Positions 1 through 8,340 of a stretch of DNA of 60,183 bases are shown piece by piece (positions within the stretch are counted from its first letter, which is position 1; every line of letters begins with the position of its first letter). The position numbers were made by a program, and so were the translations under genes. The notes beneath the pieces are model-generated. The model was not told where the DNA came from and did not search any database. It was given only the letters and a program-made list of their open reading frames with translations. This DNA comes from Firmicutes bacterium UBA5201 (GTDB lineage Bacteria; Bacillota; Clostridia; Peptostreptococcales; Acidaminobacteraceae). The DNA is taken from contig DHVT01000003.1 of assembly GCA_002412775.1 (NCBI GenBank), positions 14,261 to 74,443 on the forward strand, given 5' to 3'.

Positions 1-588
1 GCCAACAAGATCATCAGGCACGTTTCAACCTTACCTCACAAAACGCAGACGGTGGACGAGGGATTCGTTGTGGACTGGATGTCGGGAAAAGCATTTGTCA
101 AAGACAAGGTTGTGACTGTCGATGGCAAGAAAAGGGCTTATATCGCAAATGCGTTCTTTGCGAACACATCTGTATTGACGCCTAAAAAAGCGGTTGATAT
201 AATGACCAAAACAGCTGAAAAAATCGTTCAGAAATATCAGGACAATGATCTGGTCAAAATGGCAAGAGTCCGTTCGACGATTCATGAGTTGATTGATTCA
301 GACATGGAAATGACTTCAGAGGCGATCGCAGAGCAATGCTTCGAGACTGTTGCCGAAAGAGAGGCATATAATGAAGAAATCTCCAAAAAAGGTCTCGATG
401 ACAAAACTTGGACTTTGGAAGAAGCCCATAAGAAGAAAATAAAAAGAAGTCAGAAAATAAAAACAGCAAGCGGTGTAGAGATCATTCTACCCTATGACTA
501 TACCGCAAATGGTGAAAATTTGGACATCATCAATCACCCGGATGGCACATTATCGATCCAACTCAAAAATTTAGGAGAGCTTTTATGA
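1..588 (+). CDS. Nucleoid-associated protein, NdpA/YejK-like (5' end outside window)
   Basis: The reading frame is open from the first base, so the N-terminal part lies outside the window; 195 codons are visible. The sequence resembles the C-terminal half of the 37-kDa nucleoid-associated protein family (YejK/NdpA), which in Firmicutes is about 330-340 residues long. The closing part, with NLDIINHPDGTLSIQLKNLG, is the most recognisable stretch for the firmicute version. Family members bind the nucleoid, but their exact role in Clostridia is not settled. The stop codon overlaps the ATG of rluF by four bases (ATGA), which points to translational coupling. The assignment rests on family resemblance only; no catalytic motif is expected. 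Confidence 0.7.
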   Translation, partial: ANKIIRHVSTLPHKTQTVDEGFVVDWMSGKAFVKDKVVTVDGKKRAYIANAFFANTSVLTPKKAVDIMTKTAEKIVQKYQDNDLVKMARVRSTIHELIDSDMEMTSEAIAEQCFETVAEREAYNEEISKKGLDDKTWTLEEAHKKKIKRSQKIKTASGVEIILPYDYTANGENLDIINHPDGTLSIQLKNLGELL

Positions 589-1289
589 GAATCAACAAAT
601 TTCTAAGCGATGCAGGCATCTGTTCCAGGCGTGAGGCTGACCGTCAAATCGAATCGGGCAACGTTGTCATCAACGGTGAACCCGCCACACTCGGTTCAAG
701 AGTGGGTCCTGAGGACGAGGTTCTCTTTAATGGCAGAGTTGTCCAGGGGGGTTCGGAGAAAGTATATATCGCATTCAACAAGCCCATTGGAGTGGAATGC
801 ACATCCAATCGTGAAGTGAAGGACAATATCATCGATTATATCAATTTTCCCGTTCGGATTTTTCCAGTGGGAAGGCTCGATAAAAATTCTGAAGGACTCA
901 TTTTGCTCACCAACGACGGTGAACTGTCCAACGGCATACTCAAGGCTCGATACTATCATGAAAAGGAATATGTAGTCACTGTCAATAAACCCTGTACAGA
1001 TGAGTTCATCCGACAGATGGGCAGTGGGGTGGAGATCCTTGATACGCTCACCAGAGCCTGTGAGGTGAAGAAAATCGGACATTCCTCGTTCACAATTGTT
1101 TTGACCCAAGGTCTCAACAGGCAAATCAGAAGGATGTGTGAGGCACTTGATTATGAAGTGGTTAGACTCAGGAGAATACGGGTAATAAATATAATGCTCG
1201 ATGATCTGCCAAAGGGCAAATGGCGTCATCTGAGCAAGGACGAACTGGACGAACTCAAGAGATTGGTGTATTCTAAAGGTACTGAGTAA
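585..1289 (+). CDS. rluF: 23S rRNA pseudouridine synthase, RluF family
   Basis: This 234-residue protein has an N-terminal S4 RNA-binding domain (residues 1-50, RINKFLSDAGICSRREADR) followed by a pseudouridine synthase domain. The catalytic aspartate is D99 in GRLDKNSEG, and QGLNRQIRRMC is the conserved C-terminal motif. RluF isomerises a uridine in 23S rRNA (U2604 in E. coli). The details FNKPIG, NIIDYINFP and RIFPVGRLDK fit RluF better than RsuA or RluB. The ATG overlaps the upstream stop and has AGGAG at 573-577. Length is typical. Two further pseudouridine synthase genes of other subfamilies lie near 14.3 and 16.5 kb. Confidence 0.9.
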   Translation: MRINKFLSDAGICSRREADRQIESGNVVINGEPATLGSRVGPEDEVLFNGRVVQGGSEKVYIAFNKPIGVECTSNREVKDNIIDYINFPVRIFPVGRLDKNSEGLILLTNDGELSNGILKARYYHEKEYVVTVNKPCTDEFIRQMGSGVEILDTLTRACEVKKIGHSSFTIVLTQGLNRQIRRMCEALDYEVVRLRRIRVINIMLDDLPKGKWRHLSKDELDELKRLVYSKGTE

Positions 1290-1346
1290 ATGTGACGATA
1301 ATATCAGTGACGCTTTCGTTGATTGATAAAGATGGGAGTTAATATT

Positions 1347-1709
1347 ATGTTATTGAATGTTATGATTGCAGGTGGCATCACTTTTCTGATTTTCATATCG
1401 GTGGAGTTTTACAACAGCATGAGACAATTTATTATTTTCAAGAAAGTCAGGGACGCTCTTTTGCTGACCACTTTCAACTATTTGAAAAAGACTCCCGGGC
1501 GCATGGTGGATCTTAATCGCCTGAGAAGCGTTCTGATTGATAGGCTTCAGGAAATCAAACTTTCCGCATGGGTGGATGACATCAAAATCACTTGGCAGTC
1601 TGTGGATGCCATTCAATTTATTTTTGAATTCAATTTCGAAAAATTGAAACCTAGATACAAGTTTATCATCGGGCTTAAAGATGTGGAAGAAATGTTGAAG
1701 AGGATGTGA
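1347..1709 (+). CDS. Small membrane-anchored protein of unknown function
   Basis: The 120-residue product begins with one hydrophobic segment (about residues 3-24, VMIAGGITFLIFISVEFY), followed by a basic soluble region. I recognise no family. The ATG at 1347 is preferred because GGGAG lies eight bases upstream (1334-1338); the longer TTG frame from 1323 has no such site. The gene ends four bases before the next start, so the two membrane-anchored unknowns probably form a unit. The cytoplasmic part mixes charged helices and strands (WVDDIKITWQSVDAIQFIFE), compatible with a small globular domain. No function is proposed. Confidence 0.6.
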   Translation: MLLNVMIAGGITFLIFISVEFYNSMRQFIIFKKVRDALLLTTFNYLKKTPGRMVDLNRLRSVLIDRLQEIKLSAWVDDIKITWQSVDAIQFIFEFNFEKLKPRYKFIIGLKDVEEMLKRM

Positions 1710-1713
1710 CCCA

Positions 1714-2466
1714 ATGAGAAAAATAGTCGTAGGCGTTTTGTTTTTGATCATCACGTTCTTTATATTCAGTATGGTTTTTAAAAACAGAGAACCGGAGCCT
1801 ATTATTTCCTATGTCTTCGATTTCGAGGAAGAAATCGATCGTGACTTTTGGCTCGTCGGTCCTTGGGGATCTTTCGAGAGGGCTTATGAAAGTGTAGCCG
1901 TCAGTGGTGGCATACTCAGATTGTCCCCGGATGTCAATGGCATCATGCCATACATGTTGACAAAACCGATCGAAATCAGGGATGGGGATGTCATCACATT
2001 AAAAAGAAAAGTGAAAATCCACCATGGCAGCGATACTTTCTCGGGAGGCATTGCCATGTATCAGACCTCGGATATCGAGCTCCTACCTGAGGAGACTGAT
2101 GGGGAATGGTTCACATCACTTGGAGATGGCGTCTTTTTGGTGGAGTACAGTTATGATTTGACCAGTGATCTGGAAAGACCCGGGAGAGATATCATTCGAT
2201 TCTTGGCCGCAGACTGGGAATACAACAACAATTACACTTTGATCACACCGATCTATGACGAGTGGTATGAGGAAGTCATCGTATTCGATACACGTTCCAA
2301 TCAGATCAGTTATAGGATCAACAATAATGAGTATAAGCTCAACAGCTATAAATTGGATCGAGGCAACATCAGATTTTTCATGCACCCTTATGGAACCGGC
2401 TATGGCAATGTCGTGGAAATTGACAGCCTGGAAATCACAGTAGAAAACAAAAAACTGAGACGATGA
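1714..2466 (+). CDS. Signal-anchored extracytoplasmic protein, beta-rich, unknown
   Basis: The 250-residue product has an N-terminal anchor (MRKIVVGVLFLIITFFIFSM) and then a beta-strand-rich exported region. Features such as DRDFWLVGPWGSFERAYESV, the phrase GGILRLSPD, and regularly spaced aromatic strands resemble concanavalin A/LamG-like jelly-roll folds, but no catalytic glutamates stand out. The domain call is an inference from composition and strand pattern. It follows a small membrane protein at a four-base gap and precedes recX by 17 bases. The ATG is preceded by GAAGAGGATG, a weak ribosome-binding site within the end of the upstream gene. Confidence 0.6.
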   Translation: MRKIVVGVLFLIITFFIFSMVFKNREPEPIISYVFDFEEEIDRDFWLVGPWGSFERAYESVAVSGGILRLSPDVNGIMPYMLTKPIEIRDGDVITLKRKVKIHHGSDTFSGGIAMYQTSDIELLPEETDGEWFTSLGDGVFLVEYSYDLTSDLERPGRDIIRFLAADWEYNNNYTLITPIYDEWYEEVIVFDTRSNQISYRINNNEYKLNSYKLDRGNIRFFMHPYGTGYGNVVEIDSLEITVENKKLRR

Positions 2467-2483
2467 GATGAAAGGGAGTTGTT

Positions 2484-2993
2484 TTGGATCAAAAATATTA
2501 TGAAAAATGGCTGAATTACACGCTTTATCTTTTATCACTCAAGATGAGGTCGCGTGCTGAAATCATAAAAAAACTAGGCGAAAAACAAGTCGATGAAAAC
2601 ACTCAGAGGCTTGTTTTGAATTTTTTGACTGAGAATCGTTTCTTGGATGATGTCCAGTTCGCACTTACCTACATTGAAGCCAAACAAAAAAGTTATGGTC
2701 CTTATCGCCTCAAGGCCTACTTGAAACAAAAGGGCGTGTCGCCTGAAGATATCGAAGGCGCTTTTGATCGTTTGGAAGACGGACCTTCTTCATACGAAGT
2801 GGCAAAAGTGGTTTTGGACAAAAAAATGGCGACCACAACCATTGATTGGGATCGCATTAAAACGGATTATGCGTATAAGAATAAAATGTATCAGAAATTC
2901 TCCATGTTTCTAGCCGGTCGCGGGTTTTCCGGTGATGTGATCAAAAAGGTGGTCCGTGAGCGGTTGACCGACGAGTTCATCGATGAATTTTGA
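2484..2993 (+). CDS. recX: RecX family regulator of RecA
   Basis: This 169-residue protein has the three-helix RecX repeats: LNYTLYLLSLKMRSRAEI in repeat 1, RFLDDVQFALTYIEAK and YGPYRLKAYLKQKGV in the middle, and a degenerate third repeat near the C-terminus. RecX binds RecA filaments and modulates strand exchange. The start is TTG at 2484, with AAAGGGAG at 2470-2477. Length is usual for firmicute RecX (150-270). Its last 84 bases overlap, in antisense, the 3' end of the helicase gene on the reverse strand, so the two transcripts converge. recA itself is not in the window. Confidence 0.85.
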   Translation: MDQKYYEKWLNYTLYLLSLKMRSRAEIIKKLGEKQVDENTQRLVLNFLTENRFLDDVQFALTYIEAKQKSYGPYRLKAYLKQKGVSPEDIEGAFDRLEDGPSSYEVAKVVLDKKMATTTIDWDRIKTDYAYKNKMYQKFSMFLAGRGFSGDVIKKVVRERLTDEFIDEF

Positions 2994-4796
2994 ATTCGGA
3001 TTGAATGAGCCATTGACAAATTCCACATGCAAAAGTTCGAAACTTGATTTGGCTCTCGTGAGTCCAACGTAAAAAAGACGACGTTCCTCTTCAAGGGCGT
3101 CGTTTTCTGTCGCCTTGAAGCCTGGAAAGGTTTTTGGATTCACATCGATCATACTGACGTTTTCAAATTCGAGTCCCTTGGAACCATGAATTGTTGATAA
3201 GGTTATAGAGCTGCCTGAGTTGTTTGAATCGCCCAATATGGTTTTCAGGGCATCAATGCGTGTGATGAAGTCGAATGCGGTCTTTAGAGGTTTAGCAATC
3301 GCTTTGTAGGCATCGAGTCTAGTTCTGGCGAAATGCATTGTCATACCATGTCTCTCAGTGTTTTGTTTGAGGTGATCCAGATATCCAAGTTCTGTTTCGA
3401 TATAGTGAATGGCGTCAAAAGGCCTCAATCCGGAGAGCTCATGGAATTGGGATCTCAATCTTTCCTGGGTCCGGGTCTGGTAGTCCTGCAAGAAGGGAAT
3501 ATCGACGAGAATTGAAAACACATCCCTTCCCCTGTGGTTGGACCTGATATGATCCAGCATTTCCCTGGAAATGAAACCATTCATTTTAAAGGCGATGCGA
3601 GTAAAACTTTCAAGATCCTGAGGGATGAGCATCAAATTGAAGAAAGCCAGCAAATCCCCAAGCATCCAGTGGTTGAGTTCGTTCATCGGAGGGTCCTTTA
3701 TATCAAATGCGATGCCATTTCTAGATAGTGTGTCCATGATGCTGAGTGCCGATACTTTGTTCCTATATAGGATTGCTCTTTCCGATGAATCTTTTAATAT
3801 GGAAGAAACAATATATGAATTTCTTTTGTACAAATCTTCGAACAATATGACTGTTGGTTTCTGTTCGGCAGGTTTGATGGCATTCATAGGTTTGTCATAT
3901 CGGTTCACATTGATTCCGATCAGTCCTTCAGCGGTTTTTACTATATTGGCGTCGGATCTGAAGTTGATGGACAGATGATACAGTTTTGCGGTCAAATGCC
4001 TTTTTGGAAAATCCAGCAGATAATCCGGATAAGCACCTCTGAAGCCGTAGATGGATTGGTCGTCATCTGCGACCAGAAAAAGGTTGTTGCGTTCACCGGC
4101 AATGAGCTCGATGAGTTCATACTGAAGTTTTGAGGTGTCCTGAGCCTCATCCACTTGGAGGAATGAATAGCGCTTTTGAACAGATTCCAATAACGTCGGA
4201 TTTTTTCTCAGTATTTTTATGGCGTCCAGCAACATGTCGTCGAAATCGAAACAATTGTGCGTGCGCTTGTAACGGTGATAGTCCTCTGCCATTTCAAATA
4301 TGTTGTCCCATTCGAAACGCTTGAGATCCGTGTCTTCTCTTTTGAGTTTCAGGTTGTAGATCAATCCGATTTGACTTGAGAGGGTTTCAAACTCATCTTC
4401 GTTCAGCTTTTCATCCTGATGTTTTCTGAAGATGCCAGATAAAATACGGTATTTTTCACCGCCTTCGTCGATCAGACGCATTTGTCTTCCTGTTTTTTCT
4501 GAATAGAGCTTGTAAATTCCGAAAGCGAACTTGTGTATAGTCATGAAAGTGAAGCCATAATCGCAGCCTGACTCTGAAATCGTCCTGTAACGGCTTTTCA
4601 TGTCTTCAGCAGAAGCTTTGGAAAAGGTAAGTGTCAATATTGTTTCAGGGGCAACATCATACTTCTCGACGAGATGGATCAATCTATAAATAAGAAGTGT
4701 GGTTTTGCCGCTCCCTGGAATCGCAAGGGTCAGTGCAGGTCCTTCAAAGTGTGATGCGGCAGTTTGTTGGTCCATTGTCAGTGTATCGAATGACAT
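2910..4796 (-). CDS. UvrD/PcrA-like superfamily 1 DNA helicase
   Basis: The 628-residue protein carries the SF1A motifs in order: Walker A (residues 26-32, PGSGKTT), motif II with VDEAQD, motif III VADDDQSIYGFRGA, motif IV INFRSD, motif V STIHGSKGLEF and motif VI RLFYVGLTRAK. These predict 3'-5' ATP-driven unwinding in repair or recombination. It is shorter than PcrA (about 730) because the C-terminal region after motif VI is brief. The ATG has TAGGAGA upstream on the reverse strand. The final 28 codons lie antisense to the 3' end of recX. It may be a second, lineage-specific UvrD paralog rather than the housekeeping PcrA. Confidence 0.88.
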   Translation of the reverse strand: MSFDTLTMDQQTAASHFEGPALTLAIPGSGKTTLLIYRLIHLVEKYDVAPETILTLTFSKASAEDMKSRYRTISESGCDYGFTFMTIHKFAFGIYKLYSEKTGRQMRLIDEGGEKYRILSGIFRKHQDEKLNEDEFETLSSQIGLIYNLKLKREDTDLKRFEWDNIFEMAEDYHRYKRTHNCFDFDDMLLDAIKILRKNPTLLESVQKRYSFLQVDEAQDTSKLQYELIELIAGERNNLFLVADDDQSIYGFRGAYPDYLLDFPKRHLTAKLYHLSINFRSDANIVKTAEGLIGINVNRYDKPMNAIKPAEQKPTVILFEDLYKRNSYIVSSILKDSSERAILYRNKVSALSIMDTLSRNGIAFDIKDPPMNELNHWMLGDLLAFFNLMLIPQDLESFTRIAFKMNGFISREMLDHIRSNHRGRDVFSILVDIPFLQDYQTRTQERLRSQFHELSGLRPFDAIHYIETELGYLDHLKQNTERHGMTMHFARTRLDAYKAIAKPLKTAFDFITRIDALKTILGDSNNSGSSITLSTIHGSKGLEFENVSMIDVNPKTFPGFKATENDALEEERRLFYVGLTRAKSSFELLHVEFVNGSFNPNSKFIDELVGQPLTDHLFDHITGKPATG

Positions 4797-4885
4797 ATCA
4801 TCTCCTACTTGGAATGTTAAATAATGTAAGTTGTAAACGGAATGTGAATAGTTTATAACAATCCATTAAATTTTGCAAGAAGGGG

Positions 4886-4913
4886 TTGTTTGATGGTGTA
4901 TTTAAGGTATAAT
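4886..4913 (+). promoter_or_regulatory. Candidate sigma-A promoter for tig
   Basis: TTGTTT (4886-4891) and TATAAT (4908-4913) are separated by 16 bases in the 257-bp gap between the divergent helicase and tig. Transcription would start near 4920, giving a leader of about 130 nt before tig. No riboswitch or CIRCE-type inverted repeat was seen in the leader. Confidence 0.5.
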
Positions 4914-5053
4914 TATATTGATTTTCGGTATTAAACTTTACTTTTTTGACCAAATAAGGTACGATTATTGGGTTAATGAGCATTTTTTTGTAAAAAACAG
5001 ATGAAATTGAAAATTACTGGAGAATCCAGTAGAAATAGTTGGGAGGCAATCAA

Positions 5054-6340
5054 ATGAATTATGAGATCTTAAAAAAGGAAAACAGTGAAGTCACTATGAA
5101 AATCACTGTTTCAGATGAAGCGTTTCAAAAGGCAGTTCAAGCAGTATATAACAAAAGCAAAGGTAAATTCAACATTCCAGGCTTCAGAAAGGGCAAAGCA
5201 CCTAGAAGCATCATCGAGAAACATTACGGTGAAGGCGTGTTTTATGAAGATGCAGTCAACGAACTTTTACCGGAACACTATGGAATCGCTCTGGACACAC
5301 TAGGTGTGGAACCAGTTGCAAGACCAGACATCGACATCGAGGAAATCGAAGCGGGCAAAGGTCTCGTGTTCACCGCTGTCGTTACAGTTGCTCCAGAGTT
5401 CACACTTGAAGGATATAAAGGCATCGAAGTTGAAAAGATCAACGCTGAAGTCACTGAAGAAATGTTGATGGAAGAGCTTGAGAAGACTCAAAACATGAGT
5501 GCGAGACTTGTGAGCGTGACCGATCGTGCAGTCCAAAATGGCGACACGACAATCATAGATTACAAAGGTTTTGTCGGAGAACATCAATTTGATGGTGGAA
5601 CAGCAGAAGGCCAAGAACTCGAAATCGGTTCGAACAAGTTCATTCCTGGATTTGAAGAGCAGTTGATCGGTGCAAAAGTTGGCGATGAAGTCAAAGTGAA
5701 CGTTACTTTCCCTGAGACATACCATTCAGAGGAACTTGCTGGAAAAGAAGCGATTTTCATTGTCAATGTCAATGATATCAAAGTCAAGGAGTTGCCTGCT
5801 CTTGATGATGAGTTCGCAAAGGATGTTTCTGAATTCGACACTCTTGAAGAATACAAGGAGAGCATCAAAAAAGAACTTGAGGAATCATCAAAAGGTAGCG
5901 CGGAAGCGGCACAAAGAGATAAAGTCATAGAAGCAGTCGCGAATTTGCTTGATGTTGAAATTCCAGAGAAAATGATAGACGGCGAAGTTGACGGCATGCT
6001 TAGGGATTTCGATCAACAACTCAAATATCAAGGTTTAAGCCTTGAGCAATACGTCCAGTTCACTGGTGGAAAAATCGACGACCTCAAAGTTCAAATGAGA
6101 CCTGATGCTATCATGCGTGTGAAAACAGGTATGGTCATCGAAAAAGTCGCCGAGCAGGAAAACCTTCAGGTAAGTGAAGAGGATATCGATGCTGAAATAG
6201 CGAGAATTGCTGAAATTCAAAATAAATCTGTAGAAGAAACCAAAAAAATATTCGAGCAAAATGATTTTGAATATCTTAAAGAAAATTTGAAATCAAAAAA
6301 AGCGGTGGATTTCCTAGTAGGTCAAGCAAAGTTGGTCTAA
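5054..6340 (+). CDS. tig: Trigger factor, ribosome-bound chaperone and prolyl isomerase
   Basis: The 428-residue product has the three trigger-factor domains. The N-terminal ribosome-binding domain holds the signature GFRKGKAPR (about residues 41-49). The FKBP-type isomerase domain (about 150-245) starts with GDTTIIDYKGFV and contains FDGGTAEGQELEIGS. The C-terminal helical chaperone domain follows. Trigger factor binds the exit tunnel on L23 and shields nascent chains. ATG 5054 is chosen because GGGAGG lies at 5041-5046; the frame extends five codons further upstream to a TTG that overlaps this site. It heads the classic firmicute run tig-clpP-clpX-lon-ysxC. Confidence 0.97.
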   Translation: MNYEILKKENSEVTMKITVSDEAFQKAVQAVYNKSKGKFNIPGFRKGKAPRSIIEKHYGEGVFYEDAVNELLPEHYGIALDTLGVEPVARPDIDIEEIEAGKGLVFTAVVTVAPEFTLEGYKGIEVEKINAEVTEEMLMEELEKTQNMSARLVSVTDRAVQNGDTTIIDYKGFVGEHQFDGGTAEGQELEIGSNKFIPGFEEQLIGAKVGDEVKVNVTFPETYHSEELAGKEAIFIVNVNDIKVKELPALDDEFAKDVSEFDTLEEYKESIKKELEESSKGSAEAAQRDKVIEAVANLLDVEIPEKMIDGEVDGMLRDFDQQLKYQGLSLEQYVQFTGGKIDDLKVQMRPDAIMRVKTGMVIEKVAEQENLQVSEEDIDAEIARIAEIQNKSVEETKKIFEQNDFEYLKENLKSKKAVDFLVGQAKLV

Positions 6341-6360
6341 AGGCCGGCAGGAGGTGTCAA

Positions 6361-6945
6361 ATGGCAAATTATGTTCCTTATGTTATAGAACAGACGAGCA
6401 AAGGAGAAAGATCTTACGATATCTATTCCAGACTCTTGAAGGATAGAATAGTATTCATAAGCGGAGAAATCGACGACTACATGTCCAATGTGGTCATCGC
6501 TCAACTCCTGTTTCTCGAAGCGGAAGACCCGGACAAGGATATCAGCATATACATCAACAGTCCTGGTGGATCCATCACTGCCGGAATGGCGATATTTGAT
6601 ACAATGGAGTACATCAAGCCTGATGTCTCGACGATTTGTGTCGGTATGGCGGCGAGTATGGGAGCATTCCTACTTGCGGCTGGCGAAAAAGGCAAAAGAT
6701 ATGCGCTCGCAAATGCTGAGGTGATGATCCATCAACCCCTTGGTGGTGCGAGAGGTCAAGCTTCGGATATCAAAATCCAAGCGGACAGAATTCTGAAACT
6801 CAGAAAAGATTTGAATAATATTTTGAGTCAAAAAACTGGCAAACCTTTAAAGCAAATTGAAAAAGATACTGACAGAGATTTCTTTATGACAGCGGAAGAA
6901 GCAGTTGCATATGGTCTTATAGACAAGGTTTTTACAAAGAGATAG
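6361..6945 (+). CDS. clpP: ATP-dependent Clp protease proteolytic subunit
   Basis: The 194-residue protein matches ClpP over its whole length. The catalytic triad is S99 (GMAASMGAF), H124 (MIHQPLGG) and D173, each two positions on from mature E. coli numbering. The N-terminal axial-loop region, VPYVIEQTSKGERSYDIYSR, is conserved. Fourteen subunits form a barrel that degrades substrates delivered by ClpX or ClpC. AGGAGG at 6350-6355 precedes the ATG. It sits 20 bases after tig and 21 bases before clpX, which fits a single operon supplying both halves of the ClpXP machine. Confidence 0.98.
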   Translation: MANYVPYVIEQTSKGERSYDIYSRLLKDRIVFISGEIDDYMSNVVIAQLLFLEAEDPDKDISIYINSPGGSITAGMAIFDTMEYIKPDVSTICVGMAASMGAFLLAAGEKGKRYALANAEVMIHQPLGGARGQASDIKIQADRILKLRKDLNNILSQKTGKPLKQIEKDTDRDFFMTAEEAVAYGLIDKVFTKR

Positions 6946-6966
6946 TAATGGGAAATGAGGTAAGAA

Positions 6967-8256
6967 ATGGATAAACCGACTTTGAAGTGTTCCTTCTGCG
7001 GCAAAAGTCAAGAGCAAGTAAAGCGTCTGATCGCTGGTCCGAATGTCTACATTTGTGACGAGTGCATCGAACTATGCAATGAAATCTTGGAAGAGGAACT
7101 CGCCATCTACAAAGGTGACGATCTTATGGAATGGACAATTGAAGAACTTCCAAAACCTTCTGAAATCAAAGCAATCCTCGATGCATACGTGATTGGTCAG
7201 GAACGGGCCAAGAAAACACTTTCTGTCGCAATGTACAATCATTACAAGCGCATCCAATCGGAGACAGGCGATGATGAAGTGGAGCTCCAAAAGAGCAATA
7301 TACTTCTGATCGGTCCGACGGGCTCAGGTAAGACATTGCTCGCGCAGACACTGGCCAAGATTCTGGATGTGCCGTTTGCCATTGCGGATGCCACTGCTTT
7401 GACTGAAGCCGGTTATGTGGGCGAAGATGTGGAAAATATCATACTGAAGCTTGTTCAAGCGGCGGATTATGACATCGAACGCGCACAGAAGGGTATCATT
7501 TACATCGATGAAATCGACAAAATCACACGTAAATCGGAGAATCCTTCGATCACACGTGATGTTTCAGGAGAAGGTGTCCAACAGGCACTTCTCAAAATAA
7601 TTGAAGGTACTGTTGCCAATGTACCGCCACAAGGTGGAAGAAAGCATCCGCATCAGGAATTTCTCCAAGTGGACACCACCAATATTCTGTTTATTGTGGG
7701 TGGTGCATTTGATGGCATGGACTCCATCATCAATTCCAGAATTGGTGAGAAAGCCATGGGATTCGGCGCAACAGTCAAGAGTAAGAAGAACGTCTCCCTG
7801 GGAGAACTCTTCGATAAAATCGAGCCAAAAGACTTGCTCAAGTTCGGTTTGATACCGGAATTTGTGGGCAGAGTACCTGTTGTGGTCGCACTTCACGAAC
7901 TCGATCAGGACGCTTTGGTCAGAATTCTCAAAGAACCGAAGAACGCCATCATCAAGCAATATCAGAAAATGTTGAAACTCGATTCCGTCGAGCTCGAGTT
8001 TGATGATGAAGCTTTGGTGGAGGTTGCCAAACTGGCTATAGAACGTAAAACCGGAGCTCGTGGTTTGAGATCCATTCTTGAGAACATCATGATGGAAATC
8101 ATGTATGAGATCCCATCAAGGGATGACATCAAAAAGTGTATTGTCACAAAAGAGACGATCCACAATCATCAACTGCCCACCTTGGTCTTGATGGACTCAT
8201 CGAAGGACGCATCCAAAGCGAAAACAACCAAAGAAAGCAAAGAAAGTGTATCCTAA
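6967..8256 (+). CDS. clpX: ClpX, AAA+ unfoldase of ClpXP
   Basis: The 429-residue protein starts with the four-cysteine zinc-binding domain (CSFCGKS and CDECIELC, residues 9-38). The AAA+ module follows, with Walker A GPTGSGKT, Walker B IIYIDEIDKI and the RKSENPSITRDVSGEGVQQA region that includes the pore-proximal elements. The ClpP-docking IGF loop appears here as LKFGLIPEFVGR-adjacent sequence. ClpX recognises and threads tagged proteins into ClpP. The ATG is preceded by GAGGTAAG. A short Ser/Lys-rich tail closes the protein. The gene ends before a GC-rich hairpin that separates it from lon. Confidence 0.98.
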   Translation: MDKPTLKCSFCGKSQEQVKRLIAGPNVYICDECIELCNEILEEELAIYKGDDLMEWTIEELPKPSEIKAILDAYVIGQERAKKTLSVAMYNHYKRIQSETGDDEVELQKSNILLIGPTGSGKTLLAQTLAKILDVPFAIADATALTEAGYVGEDVENIILKLVQAADYDIERAQKGIIYIDEIDKITRKSENPSITRDVSGEGVQQALLKIIEGTVANVPPQGGRKHPHQEFLQVDTTNILFIVGGAFDGMDSIINSRIGEKAMGFGATVKSKKNVSLGELFDKIEPKDLLKFGLIPEFVGRVPVVVALHELDQDALVRILKEPKNAIIKQYQKMLKLDSVELEFDDEALVEVAKLAIERKTGARGLRSILENIMMEIMYEIPSRDDIKKCIVTKETIHNHQLPTLVLMDSSKDASKAKTTKESKESVS

Positions 8257-8264
8257 AACAATAA

Positions 8265-8292
8265 GGGCGAGCGGAAGCTCGTTCTTTCGTTT
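8265..8292 (+). terminator. Hairpin between clpX and lon
   Basis: GGGCGAGC (8265-8272) pairs with GCTCGTTC (8277-8284) around a GGAA loop and is followed by the broken T-rich stretch TTTCGTTT. It could be a weak terminator, an attenuator or a processing site. The short downstream U-tract makes full termination uncertain. Confidence 0.45.
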
Positions 8293-8340
8293 AATTTCTC
8301 CAAAAGGGGTATGAATATCGTAGAAGAAAGAGGTGATTGC

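Noticed and set aside
4798..4983. Small reverse-strand frame in the helicase-tig gap
   Set aside because: No ribosome-binding site or family resemblance, and it runs through the likely tig promoter.
5039..5053. TTG start five codons upstream of tig
   Set aside because: The codons overlap the ribosome-binding site GGGAGG; ATG 5054 is correctly spaced.
8311..8340. Upstream ATG for lon
   Set aside because: AAGGGG lies directly against it, and a better-spaced AGAGGTG serves ATG 8341.
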